Positions 26,010 to 34,478 of a DNA stretch of 38,971 nucleotides are shown in pieces (within the stretch, counting starts at the first letter, position 1; each line of letters begins with the position of its first letter). The DNA lies in assembly GCF_001598355.1 (NCBI RefSeq), contig NZ_BCYU01000042.1, positions 1 through 38,971 of the forward strand, in the 5' to 3' direction. The DNA is from Sphingomonas asaccharolytica NBRC 15499 (GTDB lineage: Bacteria; Pseudomonadota; Alphaproteobacteria; Sphingomonadales; Sphingomonadaceae). A program made the translations under genes and the position numbers. The notes below the pieces were generated by a model that saw nothing but the letters and a program-made list of their open reading frames with translations, was not told the DNA's origin and did not search any database.

Positions 26010-27544
26010 CCGGCGCGCGCGGCGAGGGGCCGATCAAGCGTGTCGTGATCGTCGGTGGCGGCACCGCCGGCTGGATGACCGCGGCGGCGTTAGCCCGGCT
26101 GACGGCTGCCGGCGTCGCGGTGACTCTGATCGAATCCGACGAGATTGGCACGGTCGGCGTCGGCGAAGCGACGATTCCCACGTTGCACGATTTCAATCAC
26201 TTGCTCGGCATCGACGAAGACGAGTTCGTGCGCGCGACGCAAGCGACGTTCAAGTTAGGCATCGAGTTCGTCGGCTGGGGCCTGCCGGAAGATCGCTATA
26301 TTCACCCGTTCGGGCGCCTTGGCCGCGACGCCGTGGGGATCAAATTCCATAACATCTGGCTGCGCCAGATGCGCGCTGCCGCTTCCGCGCAGGAGGCGGG
26401 CCGGATCGGCGACTACAGCATTGCCGTGCAGGCAGCGTTGCGTGGCCGCTTCACCCGGCCGGCGGGCGATCCCGCATCGGTGCTGGCATCGCTGGGCTAC
26501 GCCTTCCATTTCGATGCCGGGCTTTATGCGCGGTATCTTCGCGGGCTGGCCGAGCGGAATGGCGTGACGCGGATTGAGGGGCGGATCGAAAAGGTCGATG
26601 TCGAGCCGGAGAGCGGCTTCGTCACGGGCGTGGTACTCGCCGACGGGCGATGTGTCGAGGGCGAGTTGTTCATCGATTGCTCGGGCTTTCGCTCGCTTAT
26701 CCTGGGTAACACGCTCGGTGTGGCGTTCGAGAGCTGGCAGCATTGGCTTCCGTGCGATCGCGCGATCGCTGCCCCCTGCACCAACCCGGAACCGCCGGTG
26801 CCCTATACGCGGGCAACCGCCGACGCGGCGGGCTGGCGTTGGCGCATTCCACTGCAACACCGAATGGGCAATGGCTATGTCTATTCGAGCGCCCATCTCG
26901 ACGACGATGCGGCCGAGGCGCGGTTGCGCTCCATGCTCGAAGGCTCGCTGGCCGCGGCTCCGCGCCGGCTCCGCTTCACTGCCGGACGGCGCGACACGCT
27001 CTGGAAAAAAAACTGCGTCGCGATCGGGCTGTCGGCGGGGTTCCTCGAACCACTCGAATCGACCAGCATCCATCTCATTCAGTCGGGCATCGCTCGGCTC
27101 TTGGCCCTGTTCCCCGACCGCAGCTTCGCGCAGCACGAGATCGACGAATATAACCGCACGTTGCGCCTGGAATATGAGCAAGTGCGCGACTTCGTCATCC
27201 TCCATTACCATGCCACCCAGCGCGGCGACACGCCGTTCTGGCAATATTGCCGGACGATGCCGGTGCCCGACAGTCTAACCGAAAAGCTCGAATTATGGCG
27301 TGGCAACGCGCGCGTTTTCCGGCGTCAGGACGATTTGTTTACCGAAGACAGTTGGGTTGCCGTCCTGCTCGGCCAGAACGAGGTGCCGCGCGGCCAAGAT
27401 CCCCTGGCTGATGCCTTGCCCGCTGATGAGTCCCGCAATTTTCTGGCCCATCTGCGCGACGTGATCAGCAAGACCGCTGCCGCGATGCCGACCCAGGCCG
27501 AGTTCATCGCGCGACATTGCGCGGCGCCGCCACTCGCCGCCTGA
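26006..27544 (+). CDS. Flavin-dependent tryptophan-halogenase-like protein 2
   Basis: 512-residue paralogue of the preceding gene, translationally coupled to it (ATGA at 26006-26009). It has the FAD motif VGGGTAGWMTAAALARL, VGEATIPTLHDF, Lys83 in ATFKLGIEF and Glu348 in SAGFLEPLESTS. The intact WxWxIP motif WRWRIP (residues 277-282) makes it the better halogenase candidate of the pair. All known elements for FAD binding and hypohalous-acid handling are visible, so it may be active. The substrate is unknown; a phenolic or indolic plant compound is possible but not shown. A flavin reductase partner is not encoded nearby. Confidence 0.86.
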   Translation: MTGARGEGPIKRVVIVGGGTAGWMTAAALARLTAAGVAVTLIESDEIGTVGVGEATIPTLHDFNHLLGIDEDEFVRATQATFKLGIEFVGWGLPEDRYIHPFGRLGRDAVGIKFHNIWLRQMRAAASAQEAGRIGDYSIAVQAALRGRFTRPAGDPASVLASLGYAFHFDAGLYARYLRGLAERNGVTRIEGRIEKVDVEPESGFVTGVVLADGRCVEGELFIDCSGFRSLILGNTLGVAFESWQHWLPCDRAIAAPCTNPEPPVPYTRATADAAGWRWRIPLQHRMGNGYVYSSAHLDDDAAEARLRSMLEGSLAAAPRRLRFTAGRRDTLWKKNCVAIGLSAGFLEPLESTSIHLIQSGIARLLALFPDRSFAQHEIDEYNRTLRLEYEQVRDFVILHYHATQRGDTPFWQYCRTMPVPDSLTEKLELWRGNARVFRRQDDLFTEDSWVAVLLGQNEVPRGQDPLADALPADESRNFLAHLRDVISKTAAAMPTQAEFIARHCAAPPLAA

Positions 27545-27567
27545 CAGACCATAAGGAGACGATCGCG

Positions 27568-27660
27568 ATGCCTTCACCCCGGGCCATTCCACATCGTGAC
27601 GATGACCGTGACCTTCGCCAGCGAGCGTCACGTCGTCCGCCTGCCGCACCGAAGAGTTAG
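27568..27660 (+). CDS. Possible 30-aa ORF between halogenase 2 and the epimerase
   Basis: An ATG at 27568 has AAGGAG nine bases upstream and opens a 30-residue, Arg/Pro-rich ORF ending in a TAG at 27658. Its composition is not convincing. A second frame over the same bases reads more like protein (FHIVTMTVTFASERHVVRL) up to a TAG at 27666. The stretch may be a remnant of a frameshifted small gene, or simply a spacer that keeps a ribosome site. No family is recognised. Confidence 0.3.
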   Translation: MPSPRAIPHRDDDRDLRQRASRRPPAAPKS

Positions 27661-27668
27661 GAAGTAGC

Positions 27669-28511
27669 ATGCGCGCACCGGCAACGCTTCGCGCGGGCCC
27701 TTGGGAAACGGGGCTACTCCCCGAACTGGGCGGCGCGATCGCCTATCTGACGCGCGATGGCCGCGACGTGCTGCGGCGCGCGCCGGAGGATGTCGACGAT
27801 CCGCTCGCGACCGGGTGTTTCCCGCTCGTCCCCTATGCCAACCGCATCGCGCATGGGCACTTCTCCTTCGCCGACGAGGCGCATCGGTTGCCACTCAATT
27901 TCGGCGACCACCCGCACAGTCTGCACGGCATCGGCTGGCAGGCGCCCTGGACGATGGGCATGGCGGGGAGGGGCGAGGCGGTGATGGAATTGCGCCACGC
28001 CGGTGGCGGTGGCTGGCCATGGCCGTTCCGCGCCGAGCAGCGCTTCACGCTGGACGATGACGGCCTGACGGTCAGCTTGCTGCTTACCAATGAAGGCGAC
28101 CGAACGATGCCCGCTGGCCTAGGCCTTCACCCTTATTTCCCGCGCGACGCATCGACGCAGCTGACGATGGCCACGCAGCGGATGTGGGAGGGCGACGAGA
28201 CGATGATCCCGACCCGAACGGTCGCCGCCGACACGTTCGGCGACTGGAGCGCGGGCGCGGGCTTACCCGATCGCCTGATCGACAACAGCTTCGACGGCTG
28301 GACGGGTCAGGCCAGGATCGACGGCGCGGACGGAGTCACGCGGATCAGCACGATCGGTGCGCGGGCCGTCCATCTCTACGCGCCGCCGGGCGAAACCTTT
28401 CTGTGCGTCGAGCCGGTGTCGCATCTGCCCGACGCGCTCAACCAGGGCTTCGCGATCGCCGCGCTCGACCCTGGCGAAACCCTCGCGCTGACGATGCGCA
28501 TCACGAGCTGA
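27669..28511 (+). CDS. Aldose 1-epimerase (galactose-mutarotase-like)
   Basis: 280-residue cytoplasmic-type enzyme, no signal peptide, that interconverts alpha and beta anomers of free aldoses. Family landmarks are VPYANRIAHGHFSF near residue 55, HSLHGIGWQAPW with a catalytic-type His, LGLHPYF with the second His, and VEPVSHLPDA near the C-terminus. An AGGAAG site precedes the ATG. It lies between the halogenase pair and the GH74 gene with only a few bases between stop and start codons, so it probably belongs to the receptor operon. It would feed released galactose, glucose or xylose to downstream enzymes. Its exact sugar cannot be told from sequence. Confidence 0.85.
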   Translation: MRAPATLRAGPWETGLLPELGGAIAYLTRDGRDVLRRAPEDVDDPLATGCFPLVPYANRIAHGHFSFADEAHRLPLNFGDHPHSLHGIGWQAPWTMGMAGRGEAVMELRHAGGGGWPWPFRAEQRFTLDDDGLTVSLLLTNEGDRTMPAGLGLHPYFPRDASTQLTMATQRMWEGDETMIPTRTVAADTFGDWSAGAGLPDRLIDNSFDGWTGQARIDGADGVTRISTIGARAVHLYAPPGETFLCVEPVSHLPDALNQGFAIAALDPGETLALTMRITS

Positions 28512-28514
28512 ACC

Positions 28515-30704
28515 ATGACATTACGATCGATCATTCTCGGCGCCGCGCTGGCGCTTGCCGCGTTGGCGCCCGCTGCGGCGCGAGATCCCGCGGCTCCCTA
28601 TCGCTGGACCAACGTGACCGTCGGGGGAGGGGGCTTCGCGCCGGGTATCGTGTTCAGCCCGGTCGAGCGCGGGCTTGCCTATCTGCGTACCGACATGGGT
28701 GGCGCCTATCGCTGGGAGGATCGCGCCGGCGTCTGGGTGCCGCTGATGGACGGCTTCGCGCAAGGCAGTTTTTTCGGCGTCGAGAGCATCGCCCCGGACC
28801 CGGTCGACGCCAACCGCGTCTATGCCGCGGTCGGCATGTCCGCGCGCGATCCCGCGGCGATCATGCGCTCGGACGATCGCGGCGCGCATTGGACGATCGT
28901 GCCGGTGCCATTCCGCATGGGCGGCAACGAGCCGGGGCGCGGTCTCGGTGAGCGGCTCGCGGTCGATCCGCATCACCCGCGCCGCCTGCTGTTCGGCTCG
29001 CGCCACGATGGATTGTGGCGGAGCGAGGATACCGGCGCGCACTGGCGGCGCGACACTACCTTTCCCTATGCCGGTGCCGGTCCCGCCGCGCCCCGGACGA
29101 CGCACGCCGGCATCGCGTTCGTGCTGTTCGATCCGAAATCGCCGCGCATCTTTGCCGGGATCGCCGATGCAGGCGAGGCCGGATTACTCCAGTCGAATGA
29201 CGACGGCGCGCATTGGACGCGGCTCACGGGTGGCCCCGATGGCCTGGTCCCGGTCAAGGCGGCGCTCGATGGCGCCGGCCGGCTCTACGTCACCTGGGCC
29301 GACGGTATCGGCCCGAGCGGCGTGACGCGCGGCGCGATATGGGTTTTGGAGCGCTCGGGCACGTTCCACGACGTCTCGCCCGATCGTGCCGCTGCCGCCC
29401 CGCCGGGCGGCTATATCGGCATCGCCGCCGATCCCGCACGCGACGGCGTGGCCTATGCATCGACCTTCAATCGCTGGAAGCCAGGCGATACCTTGTGGCG
29501 CACGACCGATGGCGGCCGGCACTGGACCGATCTCGGTCCGCTCAGCCATCGCGACACACGCGCAACGCCGTTCCTCAATTGGGGCCGCCCGGAACCCGCT
29601 CTCGGACATTGGATGGCCGGGCTGGCGCTTGACCCGTTCGATCCCCGGCGGCTGGCCTATACGACCGGCGACACGGTCTATGTCACGAATGACGCCCCGA
29701 AGGCTGCGTTGCTCTGGACGCCCTGGACCAAAGGTGTCGAGCAGACCGCGATCATCACGCTGACCAGCCCGACCGCCGGTGCATCGTTGGTCTCCGGCTT
29801 CGGCGACCTTGGCGGGTTCGTGCACCGCGATTTCGGGCACTCGCCGCCGGGCATGTTCCTGTCGCCGCGCAACACCAATACCAACACGCTCGATTATGCC
29901 GGCCGCGCCGGGCTCGTGCTCGTGCGCAGCGGCAATGTCCATGACGGGCAGGAAATCGAGGCCGGCCTCGGCTGGTCCGATGATGGCGGCGCGAACTGGC
30001 ATCCGTTGCGGACGCCCTGGTGGAACGACGGGCATAGCCTGGAGGCGCAAGGTAAGGCGCCGATCACCGTCTCGGCCGACGGCCAGGGTTTCTTCGTCGC
30101 CGCGGAACGTCCGCTGCTGACACGCGATCGCGGCAAAAGCTGGACCGAGATTGCCGGGCTGCCCGGCAATCTCCGGATCGTCACCGACAAGGTCGACGGC
30201 CGCCTCGCCTGGGCGGTCGATCCCGACACGCGTCGGATCTTCGCTAGCGTCGATGGCGGCGAGCATTTCGCGCCGATGGCGACGCGGGGCCTGTGCGCCG
30301 ATCTGTCGGTGGCGCGTCCCCGCAACCGCGAAAGTCAGCCCGCCTTGGTCGCTTCGCCCTTTGCGCCGGGCGACCTGTTCCTGCTGTGCGGCACAGAGCT
30401 TTACCGCAGCCGCGACGGCGGCCCGACCTTCCAGCGGCTCGCGCCCGACCTCGACATCGCCTTGTTCGGCTTGGGGCTCGGCAGCTCGCCGGCAAATCCT
30501 GCTCTCTATGCCGTCGCCAGGCGAGCCGGAGAGACCGGCATCTGGAGATCGCCCGATGGCGGCGCCCATTGGGGTCGCATCGACGACCCTGGACACCGCT
30601 GGGGCGGCCGCTTCCGTGTGATTTCGGGCGATCCCCGCCGCCGCGGCAGAGTCTATGTCGGGACCGACGGACGGGGCATTCTCTATGGCGATCCTTCCCG
30701 CTGA
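28515..30704 (+). CDS. GH74 endo-xyloglucanase, exported
   Basis: 729-residue secreted beta-glucanase expected to cut the xyloglucan backbone. It has a signal peptide (MTLRSIILGAALALAALAPAAA) and two seven-bladed propellers with BNR/sortilin-type blades (SDDRGAHWT, TDGGRHWTDL, SDDGGANWHPL). The GH74 hallmark RTDMGGAYRW supplies candidate catalytic Asp60. A second catalytic Asp candidate is Asp431 in SGFGDLGGFVH. It is single-domain, with no carbohydrate-binding module or dockerin. The BNR repeats can draw a sialidase label, but the paired GH74 motifs and length argue against that. The ATG lies 3 bp after the epimerase stop. Its stop codon abuts the fucD stop on the other strand with no gap. 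Confidence 0.9.
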   Translation: MTLRSIILGAALALAALAPAAARDPAAPYRWTNVTVGGGGFAPGIVFSPVERGLAYLRTDMGGAYRWEDRAGVWVPLMDGFAQGSFFGVESIAPDPVDANRVYAAVGMSARDPAAIMRSDDRGAHWTIVPVPFRMGGNEPGRGLGERLAVDPHHPRRLLFGSRHDGLWRSEDTGAHWRRDTTFPYAGAGPAAPRTTHAGIAFVLFDPKSPRIFAGIADAGEAGLLQSNDDGAHWTRLTGGPDGLVPVKAALDGAGRLYVTWADGIGPSGVTRGAIWVLERSGTFHDVSPDRAAAAPPGGYIGIAADPARDGVAYASTFNRWKPGDTLWRTTDGGRHWTDLGPLSHRDTRATPFLNWGRPEPALGHWMAGLALDPFDPRRLAYTTGDTVYVTNDAPKAALLWTPWTKGVEQTAIITLTSPTAGASLVSGFGDLGGFVHRDFGHSPPGMFLSPRNTNTNTLDYAGRAGLVLVRSGNVHDGQEIEAGLGWSDDGGANWHPLRTPWWNDGHSLEAQGKAPITVSADGQGFFVAAERPLLTRDRGKSWTEIAGLPGNLRIVTDKVDGRLAWAVDPDTRRIFASVDGGEHFAPMATRGLCADLSVARPRNRESQPALVASPFAPGDLFLLCGTELYRSRDGGPTFQRLAPDLDIALFGLGLGSSPANPALYAVARRAGETGIWRSPDGGAHWGRIDDPGHRWGGRFRVISGDPRRRGRVYVGTDGRGILYGDPSR

Positions 30705-31997
30705 TCAGGCCAACGCTTCAGCCTTGTGAAAGGCGAAGGCGGCAAGCGTCGCGGGCTTCATCTCGATCGAATAACCGGGTGCCTCGGGCACGCGATAGGC
30801 GCCGCCCGCCACCACGCTCGGCGCGACGAAATGCTCGTGGAGGTGATCGACATATTCGGCGACGCGTCCCTCCTTCGTCCCCGAGAAGCAGAGATAGTCG
30901 ATCATCGACAGATGCTGGACATATTCGCACAGGCCCACGCCGCCGGCGTGCGGACAGACCGGCAGATCGTATTTCGCCGCCATCAGCAGCACCGCCAGCA
31001 CTTCATTGACGCCGCCCAGCCGGCACGCGTCCAGCTGCACCACGTCGATCGCGCCGCGCATGATGAATTGCTTGAACAGGATACGGTTCTGGCACATCTC
31101 TCCGGTCGCGACCTTGACCGGCGCGATCCCTTGGCGAATGCGCCGGTGCCCCTCGATATCGTCGGGGCTGGTCGGTTCTTCGATGAACCAGGGATTGGCG
31201 AAAGCGAGTTCGCGGACATGCGCGATCGCCTCCTCGACTTCCCACACCTGATTGGCGTCGATCATCAACCGGCGATCCGGTCCGATCGCTTCACGCGCGA
31301 GGGTCACCCGGCGGATATCTTCCTCCAGCGAGCGCCCGACCTTGAGCTTGACGTGATTGAACCCTTCGGCGACCGCTTCGCGGCAGAGCTGGACCAATTT
31401 GTCGTCCGAATAGCCCAGCCAGCCAGCCGACGTCGTGTAGCAGGGATAGCCGTTCGCCTCGAGGTCGGCGACCCGCATTGCCTTTCCCGCTGCGCGCTCG
31501 GTCAACAGCGCCACCGCTTCCTCGGGCATGATGCAGTCGGTGATATAGCGGAAATCGATCAGCCCGACGATTTCCTCGGCGCTCATCTCGCCGATCAGGC
31601 GCCACAAGGGCTTTCCCGCCTGTTTCGCCAGCAGATCCCACACCGCATTGACCACGGCGCCAGTCGCGAGATGGATCACGCCCTTTTCCGGTCCGATCCA
31701 GCGGAGTTGGCTGTCGCCCGTCACGTGCCGCCAGAAGCGCGCGCCATCGGCCCGGATCCAGTCGAGGTCCAGCCCTTCGACCAGCGGCGCCAGTGCCTCG
31801 ATCGCGGCGCAGCAGATATCGTTGCCGCGGCCGATTGTGAAGGTCAGGCCGTGTCCGGTAAGATCGGGCTGGTCGGTCTCGAGGATGCAATAAGCGGCCG
31901 AATAATCGGGATCCGGGTTCATCGCATCCGACCCGTCGAGCCGCGTCGAGGTCGGGAACCGGATATCGAGCACGCGAAGCTTGACGATTCTGGCCAT
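30705..31997 (-). CDS. fucD: L-fuconate dehydratase (enolase superfamily)
   Basis: 430-residue cytoplasmic enzyme converting L-fuconate to 2-keto-3-deoxy-L-fuconate. The N-terminus RFPTS...LDGSDAMNPDPDYSAAY is characteristic of the characterised Xanthomonas FucD. Enolase-superfamily residues follow in order: KLKVG (KxK base), DANQVW, EEP, ATGE (metal ligands and partner) and CPHAGGVG (His base). Start M at 31997 gives the standard length; an upstream in-frame M would add a non-conserved tail. The gene is divergent from the mutarotase gene and faces GH74. It belongs to the non-phosphorylating L-fucose route with the neighbouring dehydrogenase, lactonase and FucP. Confidence 0.93.
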   Translation of the reverse strand: MARIVKLRVLDIRFPTSTRLDGSDAMNPDPDYSAAYCILETDQPDLTGHGLTFTIGRGNDICCAAIEALAPLVEGLDLDWIRADGARFWRHVTGDSQLRWIGPEKGVIHLATGAVVNAVWDLLAKQAGKPLWRLIGEMSAEEIVGLIDFRYITDCIMPEEAVALLTERAAGKAMRVADLEANGYPCYTTSAGWLGYSDDKLVQLCREAVAEGFNHVKLKVGRSLEEDIRRVTLAREAIGPDRRLMIDANQVWEVEEAIAHVRELAFANPWFIEEPTSPDDIEGHRRIRQGIAPVKVATGEMCQNRILFKQFIMRGAIDVVQLDACRLGGVNEVLAVLLMAAKYDLPVCPHAGGVGLCEYVQHLSMIDYLCFSGTKEGRVAEYVDHLHEHFVAPSVVAGGAYRVPEAPGYSIEMKPATLAAFAFHKAEALA

Positions 31998-32142
31998 GGC
32001 GTTCGCGTTCTGCCCCCGACGTTGCCGGCTAAATATTTCGCTGGTGTAGATTATTTTCATATGTGGAGATTGCCGCCGGTGCAAGTGGGCTTTAATGCTC
32101 TTCGTGCGCAAGCCGTCTCGGAACGGCCATCAGGAGGGAAAT

Positions 32143-32511
32143 TTGGAAAACGCCGATTCACCCGATGTGCCCGCGGCGGCCACCCGGCGCTTTTGCTATG
32201 CGCTCGACCTGATCGATGATGCCGCGCTGATCGCTGAATATGAGGCGCGCCATGCGCCGGGATCGGGCTGGCCCGCGGTGGTCGCGCATATCCGCGCGCA
32301 GGGCGCCGAGAGCATGGAGATCTGGCGCGCGGGCGACCGCATGATGATGATCGTCGAAGCGGCGGCCGATTATCCGCGGCCGGTTCCGACACCGCCCGAG
32401 ATCGATCGCTGGGAAGACCTGATGTGGCGTTTCCAGCGGCCGCTGCCGTTCGCGCGACCTGGCGAGAAATGGGTGGAGATGGTGCAGATTTTCGACCTCG
32501 ACGCGCAATGA
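32143..32511 (+). CDS. L-rhamnose-mutarotase-family protein, probable L-fucose mutarotase, TTG start
   Basis: 122-residue protein of the RhaM/DUF718 fold, which equilibrates anomers of 6-deoxyhexoses. Family-like features are RFCYALDLIDD, EYEARHAPGSGWPAVVAHI, MEIWRAGDRMMMIVE and EKWVEMVQIFDL. A perfect AGGAGG at 32132-32137 lies five bases before an in-frame TTG at 32143. The in-frame ATG at 32095 lacks a ribosome site and would add 16 unlike residues, so TTG is chosen. The stop overlaps the next ATG (ATGA). In this cluster L-fucose is the most likely substrate. Confidence 0.8.
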   Translation: MENADSPDVPAAATRRFCYALDLIDDAALIAEYEARHAPGSGWPAVVAHIRAQGAESMEIWRAGDRMMMIVEAAADYPRPVPTPPEIDRWEDLMWRFQRPLPFARPGEKWVEMVQIFDLDAQ

Positions 32512-33500
32512 CCGGCCTGAACCTGCCCCCGATCGGCTTCGGCACAGCCCCGCTCGGCAATCTCTATCGGGCGGTCGACGACGAGACTGCCGAGGCGACG
32601 ATCACCGCCGCGCTCGAGGCAGGGCTGCTCTATGCCGATACCGCCCCTTATTACGGCTTCGGACTGGCAGAGACGCGTTTGGGCCGGGCGATCGCCGGCA
32701 ACCGCGATATGGTCGTTTCGACCAAGGTCGGTCGGGTACTGGAGCCGCTGGCCGCGACCGCGGAGCGCGACCGCCATGGTTTTGTCGACGCGCTGCCCTT
32801 CGCACCGGTCTATGATTATTCGCGCGACGGGATAATGCGATCGTATGAGGCCAGCCTGAAACGGCTGGGCCGCGATCGCGTCGATATCCTCTATGTCCAT
32901 GACATCGGGCGCCGCGCCCATGCGGCGGCACATGACGCCCGGATGAGCGAATTGCTGGACAAGGGCGGTTTTGCCGCGCTCGAGGAGCTCCGCGACCAAG
33001 GAGCGGTTTCGGCGATCGGCGTCGGCGTCAACGAGACCGAGGTGTGCCTTGAGCTGATGGAGCGCGTGTCGCTCGATATCATCCTGCTGGCCGGCCGCTA
33101 TACCTTGCTCGAACAAAGCCCGATCGACGACCTTTTCCCGCGCTGTGCCGCGACGGGGACCGCGCTGGTTCTGGCCGGCGTCTACAATTCGGGAATCCTC
33201 GCGCTGGGGGCGGATGCGCCTGCCGCGCATTACGATTATGCCGGCGTGCCCGAGGCGATCCGCCAGCGGACGCGTGCGATCGAACGGATCTGCGCGGCGC
33301 ATGATGTGGCCTTGCCGGTCGCTGCGTTGCGGTTCGTCCTCGCGCACCCCCAGGCAGCGAGCGTGATCGTCGGTCTCGCCAATCCCGACGAGGTGCGGGC
33401 GACGATGGCCAATATCGCCGCGCCCGTCCCCGACGGCCTGTGGAGCGATCTGAAAATGGCGGGCTTGCTGCGGGCCGACGTGCCCACCTGGACCGAATAG
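32508..33500 (+). CDS. Aldo/keto reductase, probable L-fucose dehydrogenase
   Basis: 330-residue AKR expected to oxidise L-fucose to L-fuconolactone (D-threo-aldose/L-fucose 1-dehydrogenase group). It has the N-terminal IGFGTAPLGNLY, the catalytic tetrad in YADTAPYYGFGLAE (Asp, Tyr), STKVGR (Lys) and YVHDIG (His). A C-terminal cofactor segment is present (SVIVGLANPDEV). The start at 32508 overlaps the mutarotase stop by 4 bp. The cluster supplies the next two steps (lactonase, FucD). Its product feeds the lactonase at 35741. Confidence 0.85.
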   Translation: MTGLNLPPIGFGTAPLGNLYRAVDDETAEATITAALEAGLLYADTAPYYGFGLAETRLGRAIAGNRDMVVSTKVGRVLEPLAATAERDRHGFVDALPFAPVYDYSRDGIMRSYEASLKRLGRDRVDILYVHDIGRRAHAAAHDARMSELLDKGGFAALEELRDQGAVSAIGVGVNETEVCLELMERVSLDIILLAGRYTLLEQSPIDDLFPRCAATGTALVLAGVYNSGILALGADAPAAHYDYAGVPEAIRQRTRAIERICAAHDVALPVAALRFVLAHPQAASVIVGLANPDEVRATMANIAAPVPDGLWSDLKMAGLLRADVPTWTE

Positions 33501-33516
33501 GACCGCGATCGGGCGT

Positions 33517-34338
33517 TCAGGCGCGGCTGTCGCCCTCGACGAGTTGCTCGGAAATCGCCTCCGCCGCCTTGCGTACCAACGCCGCGGTGTCGCGCGCGGA
33601 CACCGACGGCTGGATCTTCTTCAGATAGGGGACGGTCAGTGCCGCCGCCGCGCTGCCGCCGCGCATCACCGGCGCGGAAATGTCGGTGATCCCGGCGACG
33701 AATTGGCTCGGCGTGTGTTCGACATGGCGTTCGGCAATTTCGTCGGCGCGTGCCCGCAGCGCCGCCATCTCGGCTTCGGGGATCGGCGGATCGAACATCT
33801 TTTCCCAGCGGCGGCGAACCTCCTCGGGCTGATGCGCGTAGAGGATCACACCCGACGCCGTCTGCATCAGCGGGCGGCGATAGCCGACCCGTACCGAGAA
33901 ACCGAGTTGCTCGGCCGATTCCATCCGCGCCACCACTACCATCTGGCCGCGCGTGTGCAGCGCAAGGTGGCATGACTGGCCGAGGTCGAGCGCGAGCCGA
34001 CGCATCACCGGCAAGGCGATTTCGATCAGATTGGCGGTGCGCGGCTGCTGCATGCCGAGCGAGAACAGCCGGTCGGTCAGGCGATAGCCGTCATCGGTCG
34101 GATCCTGTTCGATATAGCCGCGCTGTTCGAGTACCTGGACCATGCGGAACAGCTCGCCGTGCGAACGGCCGAGCGCGTGGACGATTTCGGTCAGCGTCAT
34201 CGGGTCAGCCTGCGCCGCGAGCAATTCGAGCACGTCCAGCCCCTTTTCGAGTGCAGGTGCGCGATACCGCGAATCCCCGCCGCGATCCTCATCGTCAGCC
34301 ATCGATAACATCCTCGCCTTCATGACTGTCTTTGGCAT
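33517..34338 (-). CDS. IclR-family transcriptional regulator of the fucose module
   Basis: 273-residue regulator with an N-terminal winged HTH (PALEKGLDVLELLA, MTLTEIVHALGRSHGELFRMVQVLEQRGYI) and a C-terminal IclR effector domain (ESAEQLGFSVRVGYRRPLMQTASG). AGGAGG lies six to seven bases before the ATG at 34338, which decides this start over the first ATG at 34362. It is divergent from fucP and convergent with the dehydrogenase gene. By position it controls fucose uptake and catabolism. Whether it represses or activates, and which ligand it binds, cannot be read from sequence. Confidence 0.9.
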   Translation of the reverse strand: MPKTVMKARMLSMADDEDRGGDSRYRAPALEKGLDVLELLAAQADPMTLTEIVHALGRSHGELFRMVQVLEQRGYIEQDPTDDGYRLTDRLFSLGMQQPRTANLIEIALPVMRRLALDLGQSCHLALHTRGQMVVVARMESAEQLGFSVRVGYRRPLMQTASGVILYAHQPEEVRRRWEKMFDPPIPEAEMAALRARADEIAERHVEHTPSQFVAGITDISAPVMRGGSAAAALTVPYLKKIQPSVSARDTAALVRKAAEAISEQLVEGDSRA

Positions 34339-34375
34339 GATGGCCCTCCTGCGTCGATCCATCTATCTTTGTTCA

Positions 34376-34398
34376 CTGGTAAAAAACAGCTTTGCCAG
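34376..34398. promoter_or_regulatory. Inverted repeat between iclR and fucP
   Basis: CTGGTAAA (34376-34383) and TTTGCCAG (34391-34398) form an inverted repeat matching at 7 of 8 pairs around a 7-bp spacer, in the divergent promoter region. It is a reasonable IclR-type site. TTCACTGGT at 34372-34380 recurs as TTCGCTGGT at 32037-32045 upstream of fucD. Confidence 0.4.
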
Positions 34399-34478
34399 GA
34401 GAAAATTTGCTCTAGGCTCGCGAGCATAATCGGAGAGAAGGTCGTGCCGGTGCTGCGGATCGACAGGAGGGGATTGAT

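Noticed and set aside
24459..27544. A halogenated natural-product gene cluster
   Set aside because: No synthetase, tryptophan pathway, flavin reductase or resistance gene accompanies the two halogenase-like genes; the setting is carbohydrate use.
18991..30704. A sialic acid utilisation locus (sialate esterase name, BNR repeats)
   Set aside because: The BNR protein has GH74 hallmarks, the esterase has the CE20-like insert, and no sialidase, sialate lyase or sialic acid transporter is present.
30726..32219. 497-codon plus-strand frame opposite fucD
   Set aside because: FucD on the minus strand has all enolase-superfamily residues; the plus frame is a shadow.
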